DNA from: Pseudomonas alkylphenolica
Lineage (GTDB): Bacteria; Pseudomonadota; Gammaproteobacteria; Pseudomonadales; Pseudomonadaceae
NCBI RefSeq assembly: GCF_004025535.1
Contig: NZ_QJRG01000049.1
Location: 321,517 to 385,516, forward strand
DNA length: 64,000 bases
Direction: 5' to 3'
The first letter of the stretch is position 1; every line of letters begins with the position of its first letter. The notes beneath the pieces were generated by a model. It did not search any database and had not been told where the DNA came from. It was given only the letters and a program-made list of their open reading frames with translations. A program made the position numbers and the translations under genes. Shown here piece after piece: positions 51,624-63,313 of this stretch.

Positions 51624-52832
51624 ATGGAAAACCTGCAAAGTGCGGTGGACAACCTGGTCCACGGCGCCAACACGCTTTTTATTCTGCTCGGCGCGGTCAT
51701 GGTCTTGGCCATGCACGCCGGATTCGCCTTCCTGGAGGTGGGTACGGTGCGCCACAAGAACCAGGTCAATGCGCTGTCGAAGATTCTCAGTGACTTCGCC
51801 GTATCAACACTGGCGTACTTCTTTGTGGGTTACTGGGTTTCTTATGGCGTGAGTTTTCTGCAGCCTGCTGCGGTGCTCAGCAGCGATCACGGTTACAGCC
51901 TGGTGAAGTTCTTTTTCCTGCTGACCTTTGCGGCGGCCATTCCTGCGATCATCTCCGGCGGTATCGCCGAGCGGGCACGATTTGCTCCGCAGCTGTGCGC
52001 CACGGTGCTGATTGTGGCCTTCGTATACCCGTTTTTTGAAGGCGTTGTCTGGAATGGCAATTTTGGTGTCCAGCTCTGGCTGCAGACCCAGTTTGGCGCC
52101 AGCTTTCACGATTTCGCCGGCTCCGTTGTGGTGCACGCCATGGGCGGCTGGCTGGCGCTGGCGGCGGTACTGTTGCTGGGGCCGCGCAACGGTCGCTACC
52201 GGGACGGCAAGCTGGTGGCATTTGCACCCTCGAACATCCCGTTTCTGGCGTTGGGTTCGTGGATTCTGATCGTCGGCTGGTTTGGCTTCAACGTCATGAG
52301 TGCGCAAACCCTGCAAGCGGTCAGCGGTCTGGTCGCGATCAATTCGTTGATGGCCATGGTCGGTGGTACGGTGGCCGCGTTGTTGATCGGTCGCAATGAC
52401 CCGGGCTTTCTGCACAATGGCCCGCTGGCCGGGCTGGTGGCAGTGTGTGCAGGCTCGGACCTGATGCACCCGGTGGGTGCGCTGGTCACGGGGGGCATTG
52501 CCGGTGCTTTGTTTGTGACCTGTTTCACCGCTGCGCAGAACACCTGGAAAATCGATGATGTCCTGGGCGTCTGGCCGCTACACGGACTGTGCGGTGTATG
52601 GGGCGGTATTGCCTGCGGGATTTTTGGTCAGACCGCGCTGGGCGGCTTGGGCGGGGTCAGTCTGATCAGCCAGTTGATCGGCAGCCTGGCCGGGGTGTTG
52701 GTTGCATTACTGGGCGGTTTTGCCGTGTATGGGCTGATCAAGCTGCTGCTCGGTCTGCGGCTGAGTCAAGAGCAGGAGTATTACGGCGCCGACCTGTCGA
52801 TCCACAAGATCGGCGCCACCAGCCAGGACTGA
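51624..52832 (+). CDS. amt: Ammonium transporter, Amt family
   Basis: A 402-residue Amt/MEP/Rh-family channel with about eleven membrane helices. Recognisable parts are AMHAGFAFLEVGTVRHKNQVNALSK near residues 30-55, DFAGSVVVHAMGGWLALA near 168-185 (family signature with the pore His), and HGLCGVWGGIACGIFG near 315-330 (second pore His). It lacks the N-terminal signal peptide of E. coli AmtB. No glnK gene adjoins it, which is less usual for AmtB proper; this is probably a second amt copy. The start at ATG 51624 is chosen to match the family N-terminus. Confidence 0.93.
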   Translation: MENLQSAVDNLVHGANTLFILLGAVMVLAMHAGFAFLEVGTVRHKNQVNALSKILSDFAVSTLAYFFVGYWVSYGVSFLQPAAVLSSDHGYSLVKFFFLLTFAAAIPAIISGGIAERARFAPQLCATVLIVAFVYPFFEGVVWNGNFGVQLWLQTQFGASFHDFAGSVVVHAMGGWLALAAVLLLGPRNGRYRDGKLVAFAPSNIPFLALGSWILIVGWFGFNVMSAQTLQAVSGLVAINSLMAMVGGTVAALLIGRNDPGFLHNGPLAGLVAVCAGSDLMHPVGALVTGGIAGALFVTCFTAAQNTWKIDDVLGVWPLHGLCGVWGGIACGIFGQTALGGLGGVSLISQLIGSLAGVLVALLGGFAVYGLIKLLLGLRLSQEQEYYGADLSIHKIGATSQD

Positions 52833-54803
52833 CTATCGCCCGCCAACCAGGCGTGCCTCACAGGCTGAAAGTGCTGACAGTGGGCCGCTGAATAGCACAG
52901 CGTCGCCGGCATGCAGGCAGGTGTCGGCGCTCACGCTCAGCTCTTTACCCTCGCGCTGCACCGCTTGCACCTCAACGCCTAGCTGCTCCAGGTCGAGTTC
53001 GCTCAGCGGTCGCCCGCAGGCATAGGCGTCAGCGCTGAGGTTGACCGCATGCATCATTGCCTTGGGCTGGCCTTCGCTGTCCATCGGGCTGGTCTGGGCG
53101 CCGTGGTAGAACGCCTGGAGCATGCGATAGCGCGTCTGGCGCACTTCGTCGACGCGGGCCTGGACATGATCCATCGGCAGCCCAAGCATGACCAGTGCGT
53201 GGGACGCGAGCATCAGGCTCGATTCCAGCAACTCCGGTACCACGGCAGTTGCGCCCGCGGCTAGCAGGGCTTCACGCTGACTGTCATCGCGCGTGCGCAC
53301 CAGGATCTGTATCTGGGCATTACGTTCGCGTGCCGCTTTGAGCACGCTCGTAGCGATGTCGGTCTGGTCTACGGCAATCACCAGCAGGCGTGCACGCTCC
53401 AGGCCGATGGCGCTGAGCAGTTCGCCGCGGCGCGAGTCACCGTAGTGCACGCAATTTTCGCCGGCTGCAGCTTCCTGAACCCGGACAGGGTCGTCATCAA
53501 GGGCGATGAACGGGATGTTTTCACGGCGCAGAAAACGCCCGATCGACTGACCGACCCGGCCATAGCCGCAGATCAGCACGTGGCTGTTCAGTGCGGCGCT
53601 TTGTGCCTCGATGGCTTCCAGCTGTACTTCCTGGTTGGGTTTGCGGTGCAAGTGGGCGGCGATGCGCGGGGCGGCGCGCAGCAGCAGCGGGGTGACTACC
53701 ATCGAGCAGAACGTGGCCGCCAGCAACAGATTGCCAATGGCTTCGGGCAACAGGTGGGTTTGTTGCATCTGTGCCATCAGCGCGAAACAGAACTCGCCAC
53801 CCTGCGCCAGGGCCAGGCCACTGCGCCAGGCCGTCTCGGCGTCACTGCCACGCACGCGCACCAGTGCGGCGACCACACAGCCTTTGATCACCAGCAATCC
53901 GAGGGTCAGGGCGAGAATTTCCAGCCCGTGGCTGGCAAACAGGTGCAGGTCGATCAGCATGCCGATACTGACGAAAAACAGTCCCAGGAGGATGTCGCGG
54001 AAGGGGCGGATGTCGGCTTCAATCTGATGCCGGTAGTTGCTCTCGCCCAGCAGCATGCCGGCCAGGAACGCGCCCAGCGCTGGCGACAGGCCGAGCAGGT
54101 GGGTCAGCCAGGCGGTCAGCAGGACAATCACCAGCGCCAGCAACACGAACAGCTCTGCGGAATGGGAACTTGCCACTTCGTGGAACAGGCGCGGCAGCAG
54201 CCAGCGACTGGCCAGTAGCAGGCCGACGAAGAGGATCACGGTTTTACCCAGCGTCAGCGGCAATGCCCAGTACCAGGCCTGGCCGCCGTCACCGGCAAAC
54301 ACCGGCACCAGGGTCAGCAGCAACACCGCCACTACGTCCTGGAATAGCAGTACGCCAATCGCGTTTTGGCCATGGCTGCTGAAAATCTCGCCAAGGCTGG
54401 TCAGTTCTTTGCTGACGATGGCGGTAGACGATAAGGCCAGGCCGGCGCCCAGCAGCAATGCCGCGTTGGCGGGCATGCCCAGCAGCGCCAGCAGCCCGGC
54501 CAGCAGTATTGCCGAACAGATCACTTGCAGGCTGCCCAGCCCGAATACCACGCTGCGCAAGGCAAGCATCTTCGACAGCGAAAATTCAAGACCCAGGGAG
54601 AACAGCAGGAACACCACGCCCATCTCGGCCAGGTCGGGCAGGTCTTCGCTTTCATTGACCCAGTTGAGTGCTGTCGGGCCGACGAACAGGCCGACACAAA
54701 GGTAGCCCAGTACCGGTGGCAGCTTCAGGCGCCGGAAAATGGCTATGACGACCAGCGACGAGGCCAGGATGATCAGCAGGTTGGCGAACACAAAACACTC
54801 CAT
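52833..54803 (-). CDS. Kef-type monovalent cation:proton antiporter (CPA2)
   Basis: A 656-residue protein with twelve or so membrane helices (residues 1-385), including ALSSTAIVSKELTSLGE and LLLGALAGMLLGESNYRHQIE-like segments of the KefB/KefC family. A cytoplasmic RCK/TrkA-N domain starts near residue 410 (HVLICGYGRVGQSIGRFL) with a nucleotide-binding glycine motif, and a TrkA-C domain ends the protein. It probably exports K+ or Na+ in exchange for protons; glutathione control is not evident. ATG 54803 is chosen; a GTG nine codons earlier (54830) is the alternative. It is convergent with amt and their stops abut. Confidence 0.88.
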   Translation of the reverse strand: MECFVFANLLIILASSLVVIAIFRRLKLPPVLGYLCVGLFVGPTALNWVNESEDLPDLAEMGVVFLLFSLGLEFSLSKMLALRSVVFGLGSLQVICSAILLAGLLALLGMPANAALLLGAGLALSSTAIVSKELTSLGEIFSSHGQNAIGVLLFQDVVAVLLLTLVPVFAGDGGQAWYWALPLTLGKTVILFVGLLLASRWLLPRLFHEVASSHSAELFVLLALVIVLLTAWLTHLLGLSPALGAFLAGMLLGESNYRHQIEADIRPFRDILLGLFFVSIGMLIDLHLFASHGLEILALTLGLLVIKGCVVAALVRVRGSDAETAWRSGLALAQGGEFCFALMAQMQQTHLLPEAIGNLLLAATFCSMVVTPLLLRAAPRIAAHLHRKPNQEVQLEAIEAQSAALNSHVLICGYGRVGQSIGRFLRRENIPFIALDDDPVRVQEAAAGENCVHYGDSRRGELLSAIGLERARLLVIAVDQTDIATSVLKAARERNAQIQILVRTRDDSQREALLAAGATAVVPELLESSLMLASHALVMLGLPMDHVQARVDEVRQTRYRMLQAFYHGAQTSPMDSEGQPKAMMHAVNLSADAYACGRPLSELDLEQLGVEVQAVQREGKELSVSADTCLHAGDAVLFSGPLSALSACEARLVGGR

Positions 54804-54968
54804 GTAGGAAAGTGGTGAAAAACCAGGCACTGTGCGCGATAGCGGTCGCCGGGGTGCTGATCTGAATCAGTAGCCGAGATGACGCAGAATATCCAGTACG
54901 TGTACTCGACTGCCTCCGGTGGCAGACCTAGAATAATCTTCCTTTCGTCCTCCTGTCGGTAATTGTAA

Positions 54969-55205
54969 ATGCCTCCTGAATGCCAACTGTTCGGCACCCT
55001 GGGGTGTCATCTGTGTGAAGTGGCTGAAGCGTTGTTGATGCCGTTTGTCGAGCACGGTCTGCTGGTCGAGCTGGTTGATATTGCCGAGCAAGAGACCTGG
55101 GTCGAGCGCTACGCGCTGAAAATCCCGGTGCTGCGTCGCTGTGATACCGGCGCCGAGCTGAACTGGCCGTTTGATGCTGATCAAGTGGTGGCTTTTCTGC
55201 GTTGA
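54969..55205 (+). CDS. Glutaredoxin-like small protein
   Basis: A 78-residue thioredoxin-fold protein of the DUF836/glutaredoxin-like family. A CxxC active site is seen in LFGTLGCHLCEVAEALL near residues 13-16, and the cis-Pro in LKIPVLRRCD near 53. The size and pattern match short glutaredoxin relatives. It may act as a dithiol or monothiol oxidoreductase; the partner is unknown. Confidence 0.85.
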   Translation: MPPECQLFGTLGCHLCEVAEALLMPFVEHGLLVELVDIAEQETWVERYALKIPVLRRCDTGAELNWPFDADQVVAFLR

Positions 55206-55299
55206 GTTGTACGCAATGGCGGTAAGGCTTCCCGTCGTGCGGGGCATCCGTTGATTGTTGACAATCCCTGGCCTGTCAACAGGCCAAGGAGTGCCCACC

Positions 55300-55731
55300 A
55301 TGAAGCTGACCGACCACTTCACCCTGCAGGAAATGACGATATCCGTCACGGCACCTCGTCTGGGTATTGACAACACCCCGAGCGCTCGCGCCCTTGCCAA
55401 CCTGCTTCGTCTTTGTGCCTTCCTGGAGCAGGTGCGCAGCGTGGCAGGTGGCCGTGTGCTGATCAGCAGCGGCTACCGTTCATCGGCGTTGAACCGGGCG
55501 ATTGGCGGCGCCTCCAACAGTGCGCACTGCACCGGCCTGGCCGCCGATTTCATCGTCCCGAAGCTCACGCCAAGACAGCTGGCGCATGCCATTGCCGACA
55601 GTCACCTGATGTTCGATCAATTGATTCTTGAGTACGACCAGTGGGTTCACGTGGCCCTGGCAAACAGCCCGATGCGCCGACAAATTCTGACTGTTCGCAA
55701 AGGCACGGGGTACATGTCTGGCCTGGTCTGA
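55300..55731 (+). CDS. M15-family D-Ala-D-Ala carboxypeptidase-like peptidase
   Basis: A 143-residue zinc peptidase of the M15A type, which cleaves peptidoglycan cross-bridge or stem peptides. Zinc ligands are visible: His in NSAHCTGLAADF with the following Asp, and His in QWVHVAL. The preceding LISSGYRSSALNRAIGG is typical. No signal peptide is present, so export would require a holin or lysis, as for phage endolysins, which this protein resembles. AAGGAG stands nine bases before ATG 55300. No other phage genes adjoin, so it may be a domesticated or relict lysis gene. Confidence 0.85.
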   Translation: MKLTDHFTLQEMTISVTAPRLGIDNTPSARALANLLRLCAFLEQVRSVAGGRVLISSGYRSSALNRAIGGASNSAHCTGLAADFIVPKLTPRQLAHAIADSHLMFDQLILEYDQWVHVALANSPMRRQILTVRKGTGYMSGLV

Positions 55732-55771
55732 CAGTTGGCGCGGATTGACGTGCCAGACAAGTCTGAATATG

Positions 55772-55787
55772 CTGTATATAAATACAG
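55772..55787 (+). promoter_or_regulatory. LexA (SOS) box
   Basis: CTGTATATAAATACAG matches the LexA consensus CTGT-N8-ACAG exactly. A -35-like TTGACG (55745-55750) lies 17 bases before a -10-like TATGCT that overlaps the box, so LexA binding would block this promoter. The downstream gene starts 35 bases later. Confidence 0.85.
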
Positions 55788-55821
55788 TACAGAGGTGGTG
55801 TCTGCCTCGAGGGTTCCAGTC

Positions 55822-56133
55822 ATGGTCAACGTCGAACAACTGAAATACACCGTCAATCGCATGTCCACCGATCTGGTGAGTGAGGCGGTGCTTGAGTTGC
55901 GCCTCGATGGCCTGGTGCTGGAGGGCAAGACACCGTTCAACAAGCTGCACTTCAATACCTGTTTTGCCGAAATCGAAGCGTTGTTTCAGCGCGCCGGCTA
56001 CCATCGGCCGCTGGATGTAGTGGGCTATCAGGGGTTGCTTTATGCACTGTACGACCCGGCTCGCTGGGAGGCCGTTGACGTGTTGCGCTGGCTCAAGGAG
56101 TTCACCGAGGCGGCGGCAATCCAGGCTGGCTGA
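55822..56133 (+). CDS. Small SOS-regulated protein of unknown function
   Basis: A 103-residue protein starting MVNVEQLKYTVNRMSTDLVSEAVLELRLDG. I do not recognise a domain; it is mixed helical/strand, acidic, without signal peptide or membrane segment. ATG 55822 is favoured because the LexA box and promoter occupy the upstream in-frame extension (to 55735). The exact LexA site makes DNA-damage induction likely. The close upstream M15 peptidase gene could be read as part of a lysis/SOS theme, but the two genes have separate signals. Confidence 0.8.
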   Translation: MVNVEQLKYTVNRMSTDLVSEAVLELRLDGLVLEGKTPFNKLHFNTCFAEIEALFQRAGYHRPLDVVGYQGLLYALYDPARWEAVDVLRWLKEFTEAAAIQAG

Positions 56134-56183
56134 GGCGCCAGGCATGCGGGATAATGGGCGGCCCATTCGTCAAGAGCACTCTT

Positions 56184-57071
56184 ATGGCCGCCGTCCCGTT
56201 TGATCCCGCCCAGCACCAGGCCAGCACGGTGTGCCTGCCGCCCGGTAACTGGGCAACCGTGCTCGACTGCCTGAGTGAGCATTTCAAGGCGATTGGTCGC
56301 GAGCAGTGGCTTGACCGGATTGCACGGGGGAGGGTGCTGGATGCCCAGGGCGCACCGATCAGCGCGACGTTGCCCTATAAACAGGGCCTGCGCATTCACT
56401 ATTTTCGTGAAGTGCCCAACGAAAAGCCGATCCCGTTCCAGGAGCAGATCCTGCACGTGGACGAGCACCTGGTAATAGCGGACAAACCGCACTTTTTGCC
56501 GGTCACCCCCACGGGCGAATACGTCGAACACACCTTGTTGCGTCGCTTGATACACCGCCTGGACAACCCGAACCTGGTACCGCTGCATCGCATCGACCGT
56601 CACACGGCAGGGCTGGTGATGTTTTCCGCCAACCCGCAGAGCCGCTCGGCCTACCAGTCACTGTTTCCCAACCGCCAGATCGACAAGCACTACCAGGCCA
56701 TTGCCCCTGCCTTGCCTGGTCTGGAGTTTCCGCGGGTGCACAAGAGCCGCATGGCCAGTGGCGAGCCGTTCTTTCGCATGCAGGAGGTTGAAGGGCAGAG
56801 CAACAGCGAAACCCATGCTCAGGTGCTGGAGAAGAACGGCGAGCTGTGGCGTTATGGGCTATCGCCGATCACCGGAAAAACTCACCAGTTGCGTGTGCAC
56901 ATGGCCGCGATGGGGGCGAGTATCTGCAACGATCCGTTTTATCCGCGGGTGGTAGAAAACCAGGATGACTACGGCAAGCCACTGAAGTTATTGGCCCAGC
57001 GTTTGCGCTTCAACGACCCGTTGAGTGGCGAAGAGCGCTGTTTCGAAAGTCGCTTGACGCTCGACTGGTGA
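56184..57071 (+). CDS. RluA-family pseudouridine synthase
   Basis: A 295-residue pseudouridine synthase of the RluA/RsuA superfamily. The catalytic Asp is in LHRIDRHTAGLVMFS near residue 133-145. Other family parts are LVIADKPHFLPVTPTGEYVEHTLLRRL, KHYQAIAPALPG and SPITGKTHQLRVHMAAMG near 227-245. An S4-like N-terminal region may bind RNA. The target uridine (rRNA or tRNA) is not deduced. ATG 56184 begins MAAVPFDPAQHQ; the frame is open 30 bases further upstream. Confidence 0.9.
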   Translation: MAAVPFDPAQHQASTVCLPPGNWATVLDCLSEHFKAIGREQWLDRIARGRVLDAQGAPISATLPYKQGLRIHYFREVPNEKPIPFQEQILHVDEHLVIADKPHFLPVTPTGEYVEHTLLRRLIHRLDNPNLVPLHRIDRHTAGLVMFSANPQSRSAYQSLFPNRQIDKHYQAIAPALPGLEFPRVHKSRMASGEPFFRMQEVEGQSNSETHAQVLEKNGELWRYGLSPITGKTHQLRVHMAAMGASICNDPFYPRVVENQDDYGKPLKLLAQRLRFNDPLSGEERCFESRLTLDW

Positions 57072-57080
57072 GGCGGGGAG

Positions 57081-57108
57081 CGGCGCACCTGATGCCGGGT
57101 GCGCCGCC
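57081..57108. terminator. Hairpin between convergent pseudouridine synthase and aer
   Basis: GCGGCGCACC, loop TGATGCCG, GGTGCGCCGC: a strong ten-base stem in the 42-base gap between two convergent genes. There is no true T-run on either strand, so it is only a probable transcription end. Confidence 0.5.
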
Positions 57109-57113
57109 TGCGT

Positions 57114-58679
57114 TTAGCGGTTGAAGCGCTCGACCAGCGAGTATTGAGTGGTCGCGGTGCGGGTCAGCTCTTCGCTGAGCAGCGCCGAATGCTGGGCCTG
57201 CTCAGACGTCTGGTCAGCCAGGTCGGCAATGGTGCTGATGTTGCGGCTGATTTCATCGGCCACGGCTGTTTGTTCTTCAGTGGCGGCAGCGATCTGGGTG
57301 GCCATGTCGGTGATGTTGGCCACGGCCTCGCTGATGCCGACCAGGGCCTGGTCCGCTTCCATGACACGCGCTACGCCTTCTTCAGCCTGGCGGTGGCCCG
57401 CTTCCATGGTTTGCACGGCGTTGCTGGCGGTTTGCTGCAGCTTGGCGATCAGGCCATGGATCTGGCCGGTCGATTCGCTGGTGCGCTGGGCCAGTTGGCG
57501 GACTTCGTCGGCCACCACGGCAAAGCCACGGCCCATTTCACCCGCGCGTGCAGCTTCAATCGCGGCGTTGAGCGCCAGCAGGTTGGTTTGGTCGGCAATG
57601 CCTTTGATCACATCGACCACGCCACCGATCTCATCACTGTCGCGGGCCAGTTGGGTGACGGTCAAGCCGGTTTCACCCACAGCCGCAGACAGGCGCTGAA
57701 TGGCTTCGCGGGTTTCGCCGGCGATGTCGCGGCCACGCCCGGTCAGGCGGTTGGCTTCCTGGGTGGCATCGGCAGTGCGCTGGACGTGGTTGGCCACTTC
57801 TTGCGTCGTGGCAGCCATCTGATTGACGGCGGCGGCGACCTGCTCGGTCTCGACGCGCTGACGCTCCAGGCCGGTCGAGCTGTTGTGAGCCAGGGCATCG
57901 GATTGCCGTGCTTGCTCGTTGAGGTGCTCGGCGGTGTCCTGCAAGCGGGTCAGGCAGGTTTTCATGCGCGCGTCCTGGCTGAGCATGGCCATCTCCAGGC
58001 GGGCCTGAACGCCGCGGCTGTCGGTGTACATCTGCGCAATCAATGGGTCGGAGGTAGACTGTTCGGCCAGGCGCAACAGGCGCTTGAGACCACGCTGTTG
58101 CCAGCTCAGGCCCAGCAGACCCAATGGCACCGACAGGCCTGCTGCCAGGGCGAAGCCCCAGGAGTGACCCAGCCAGCTACCGATCAGGAAGCCCACCTGG
58201 CTGACCAGAATGAACGGCAGCCAGTCCTGCACCACCGGCAGCCATTGGTCGCGACGCGGGACGGCCGACTTGCCGTCATTGATGCGCTGGTAAAGCGCCT
58301 CGGCGCGACGGATCTGTTCGGCCGTGGGTTTGACCCGCACCGACTCGAAGCCGACTACCTGGTTGTTCTCGAACACTGGCGTGACGTAGGCGTTTACCCA
58401 GTAATGGTCGCCGCTTTTGCAGCGGTTCTTGACGATGCCCATCCATGGCAAGCCTTGCTTGAGGGTGGACCACATATGGGCAAACACGGCCGCCGGTACG
58501 TCCGGATGGCGCACCAGGTTGTGCGGTGCACGCATCAGCTCCTCGCGGGAGAAGCCACTGATCTCGACGAAGGCGTCGTTGCAATAGGTAATGACACCTT
58601 TGGTATCGGTGGTCGAGATCAAGCGTTGTTGAGCAGGGAAAGTCCGTTCGCGCTGGGTAATCGGCTGGTTGTTACGCAT
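57114..58679 (-). CDS. aer: Aer-type aerotaxis receptor with N-terminal PAS domain
   Basis: A 521-residue chemoreceptor. A PAS domain (residues about 10-115; TDTKGVITYCNDAFVEISGFSR, RHPDVPAAVFAHMW, NRCKSGDHYWVNAYVTPV) resembles the FAD-binding PAS of Aer. Hydrophobic segments near 150-190 anchor it without a periplasmic sensor domain. The C-terminal methyl-accepting signalling domain has the conserved hairpin tip EAARAGEMGRGFAVVADEVR. It probably steers cells by energy or oxygen level. ATG 58679 begins MRNNQPITQRERTFP; the open frame 126 bases upstream is not family-like. Confidence 0.93.
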   Translation of the reverse strand: MRNNQPITQRERTFPAQQRLISTTDTKGVITYCNDAFVEISGFSREELMRAPHNLVRHPDVPAAVFAHMWSTLKQGLPWMGIVKNRCKSGDHYWVNAYVTPVFENNQVVGFESVRVKPTAEQIRRAEALYQRINDGKSAVPRRDQWLPVVQDWLPFILVSQVGFLIGSWLGHSWGFALAAGLSVPLGLLGLSWQQRGLKRLLRLAEQSTSDPLIAQMYTDSRGVQARLEMAMLSQDARMKTCLTRLQDTAEHLNEQARQSDALAHNSSTGLERQRVETEQVAAAVNQMAATTQEVANHVQRTADATQEANRLTGRGRDIAGETREAIQRLSAAVGETGLTVTQLARDSDEIGGVVDVIKGIADQTNLLALNAAIEAARAGEMGRGFAVVADEVRQLAQRTSESTGQIHGLIAKLQQTASNAVQTMEAGHRQAEEGVARVMEADQALVGISEAVANITDMATQIAAATEEQTAVADEISRNISTIADLADQTSEQAQHSALLSEELTRTATTQYSLVERFNR

Positions 58680-58884
58680 AAGCTGTTCAATCCGCAAGGC
58701 TTTCGAGGGGTATCGGCAGCGTGAGGGGTTTGTTGAATGAATATTTGTAGTTGTTGACCTGGGGCATGGAGTCAGGCAATTGCCCGTGCTACGAAATTTG
58801 CGCAAAGTTCAGCAATATGGCTGCATTGTTTCATGTTTTTGACACAAAAGTCAGTCAGTGACCGATGGGTTTCAGTCGATAAAG

Positions 58885-58913
58885 AATGGCCCGGCCACAA
58901 GGGCCGGGCCATT
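58885..58913 (-). terminator. Intrinsic terminator of acnA
   Basis: On the minus strand AATGGCCCGGCC, loop CTTGT, GGCCGGGCCATT, then CTTTAT, four bases past the acnA stop codon. The long GC-rich stem makes termination likely although the T-run is short. Confidence 0.85.
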
Positions 58914-58916
58914 ACT

Positions 58917-61658
<2,742 letters not shown>

Positions 61659-61911
61659 TACCAACTCCTTCTGCGCCGGTGCTCGGCAATCTTCCCTGCT
61701 GTCGCCGATTCACCGCCTCTGTGAAGGTCCGCACGGCACGGACCTGGCTGAGCGGTCAGGTTAGTCGTGTTTCACACGCCTGACCAAGTACTGGACCGGC
61801 GGGGCATGTCGCAGGTTCCGAACTTGCTTTATCATTCGCCGATTTACCGGCGCTGTGCATTGCGCCCGGTCAGGGTTGGCGTGATTGGTCGCCAACCGTC
61901 CTGGAGTGAAG

Positions 61912-62976
61912 ATGAATACCCTGTTTATGCATTGCCGGCCCGGTTTCGAGGGTGAAGTCTGTGCCGAACTTGCCGAGCATGCCGCGCGGCTGAACGTGCC
62001 AGGCTACGCCAAGGGCAAACCGCAAAGTGCCTGTGCCGAATTCATCTGCAATGATGCCGAGGGTGCGGAGCGGCTGATGCGCGAACTGCGCTTTGCGCAA
62101 CTGATTTTCCCCCGGCAGTGGGCACGCGGCAGCTTCATCGAGCTGCCGGAAACCGACCGTATCAGCGTGCTGCTCGAGCACTTGAGCGATTACCCGGTGG
62201 TTGCCAGCGTGTGGCTGGAGGTGATGGACACCAATGACGGCAAAGAGCTTTCAACCTTCTGCCGCAAGTTCGAAGTGCCGTTGCGCAAGGCCTTGAGCAA
62301 AGCCGGTCGCCTGGTTGAAGGGGCGGGCGGGCCGCGTTTGTTGCTGACTTTCGTCAGTGGTCGGCGTGTGTTCGTGGGGCTGGCGGATGCCGATAATTCG
62401 GCGATGTGGCCGATGGGGATCCCGCGCCTGAAGTTCCCCCGTGAAGCGCCGAGCCGCTCGACCCTCAAGCTGGAAGAAGCCTGGCATCACTTCATCCCGC
62501 GCGATCAGTGGGACGCACGCCTGTCCGATGACATGACCGGCGTTGACCTGGGGGCGGCGCCGGGCGGCTGGACCTACCAGCTGGTCAAGCGCGGCATGCT
62601 GGTGACCGCCATCGACAATGGTCCGATGGCCGAGAGCCTGATGGACACCGGGCTGGTTCAGCATCTGATGGCCGATGGCTTTACCTACAAGCCGAAGCAA
62701 ACGGTGGACTGGATGGTCTGCGACATCGTCGAAAAGCCAGCGCGCAGTGCCGCTTTGCTGGAAACCTGGCTGGGCGAGGGCTTGTGCCGCGAAGCAGTGG
62801 TCAACCTCAAGTTGCCGATGAAACAGCGTTACGCCGAGGTACGGCGTCTGCTCGACCGTATTGAAGAAGGCTTCAAGGCGCGCAAGGTCAAAGTGTCGAT
62901 TGGCTGCAAGCAGTTGTACCACGACCGCGAAGAGGTGACCTGCCACCTGCGGCGCCTGGACCTGAAGCCGCGTTGA
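61912..62976 (+). CDS. rlmM: 23S rRNA 2'-O-ribose methyltransferase RlmM
   Basis: A 354-residue enzyme methylating C2498 of 23S rRNA. A THUMP-like N-terminal part begins MNTLFMHCRPGFEGEVCAELAEHA. A Rossmann methyltransferase domain has the SAM motif GVDLGAAPGGWTYQLVKRG near residues 211-229, DWMVCDIVEKPARSA near 263, and NLKLPMKQRYAEV near 300. GGAG is a few bases before ATG 61912. It precedes tusA, as in P. putida-type genomes. Confidence 0.95.
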   Translation: MNTLFMHCRPGFEGEVCAELAEHAARLNVPGYAKGKPQSACAEFICNDAEGAERLMRELRFAQLIFPRQWARGSFIELPETDRISVLLEHLSDYPVVASVWLEVMDTNDGKELSTFCRKFEVPLRKALSKAGRLVEGAGGPRLLLTFVSGRRVFVGLADADNSAMWPMGIPRLKFPREAPSRSTLKLEEAWHHFIPRDQWDARLSDDMTGVDLGAAPGGWTYQLVKRGMLVTAIDNGPMAESLMDTGLVQHLMADGFTYKPKQTVDWMVCDIVEKPARSAALLETWLGEGLCREAVVNLKLPMKQRYAEVRRLLDRIEEGFKARKVKVSIGCKQLYHDREEVTCHLRRLDLKPR

Positions 62977-62979
62977 TTG

Positions 62980-63030
62980 CTTCGTGGATAAATCCGCTCC
63001 CACAGGACTGGGGCGGGTTTACCCGCGAAG
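62980..63030. repeat. REP-type inverted repeat
   Basis: CTTCGTGGATAAATCCGCTC and, inverted, GGGCGGGTTTACCCGCGAAG: two opposed arms of a Pseudomonas REP sequence forming a hairpin just after the rlmM stop. The arm sequence (TTCGCGGGTAAACCCGCTCC-like) is of the kind scattered in P. putida genomes. Confidence 0.85.
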
Positions 63031-63070
63031 GTGAGGGCGCCACAATGCTTAATAGTTTCCGGAGTTATAC

Positions 63071-63313
63071 ATGACCGATTTCACCCCAGACGCCATCCTT
63101 GACGCCACCGGCCTGAACTGCCCTGAGCCGGTGATGATGCTGCACCAGCACGTTCGCGACCTGGCCGCCGGCGGCCTGCTCAAGGTGATCGCTACCGACC
63201 CCTCGACCCGTCGCGATATCCCCAAGTTTTGTGTATTTCTCGGTCACGAACTGGTCCAGCAACAGGAAGATGCTGGCACCTACCTGTACTGGATCCGCAA
63301 AAAACTCGACTAG
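63071..63313 (+). CDS. tusA: Sulfur carrier protein TusA
   Basis: An 80-residue sulfurtransferase relay protein. The active-site Cys lies in TGLNCPEPVMMLHQHVR (CPxP motif), residue 17. TusA receives persulfide from IscS for 2-thiouridine formation in tRNA and other sulfur transfers. GGAGTT precedes the ATG. Its stop codon TAG overlaps the stop of the convergent MATE gene in the shared CTAG. Confidence 0.96.
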   Translation: MTDFTPDAILDATGLNCPEPVMMLHQHVRDLAAGGLLKVIATDPSTRRDIPKFCVFLGHELVQQQEDAGTYLYWIRKKLD

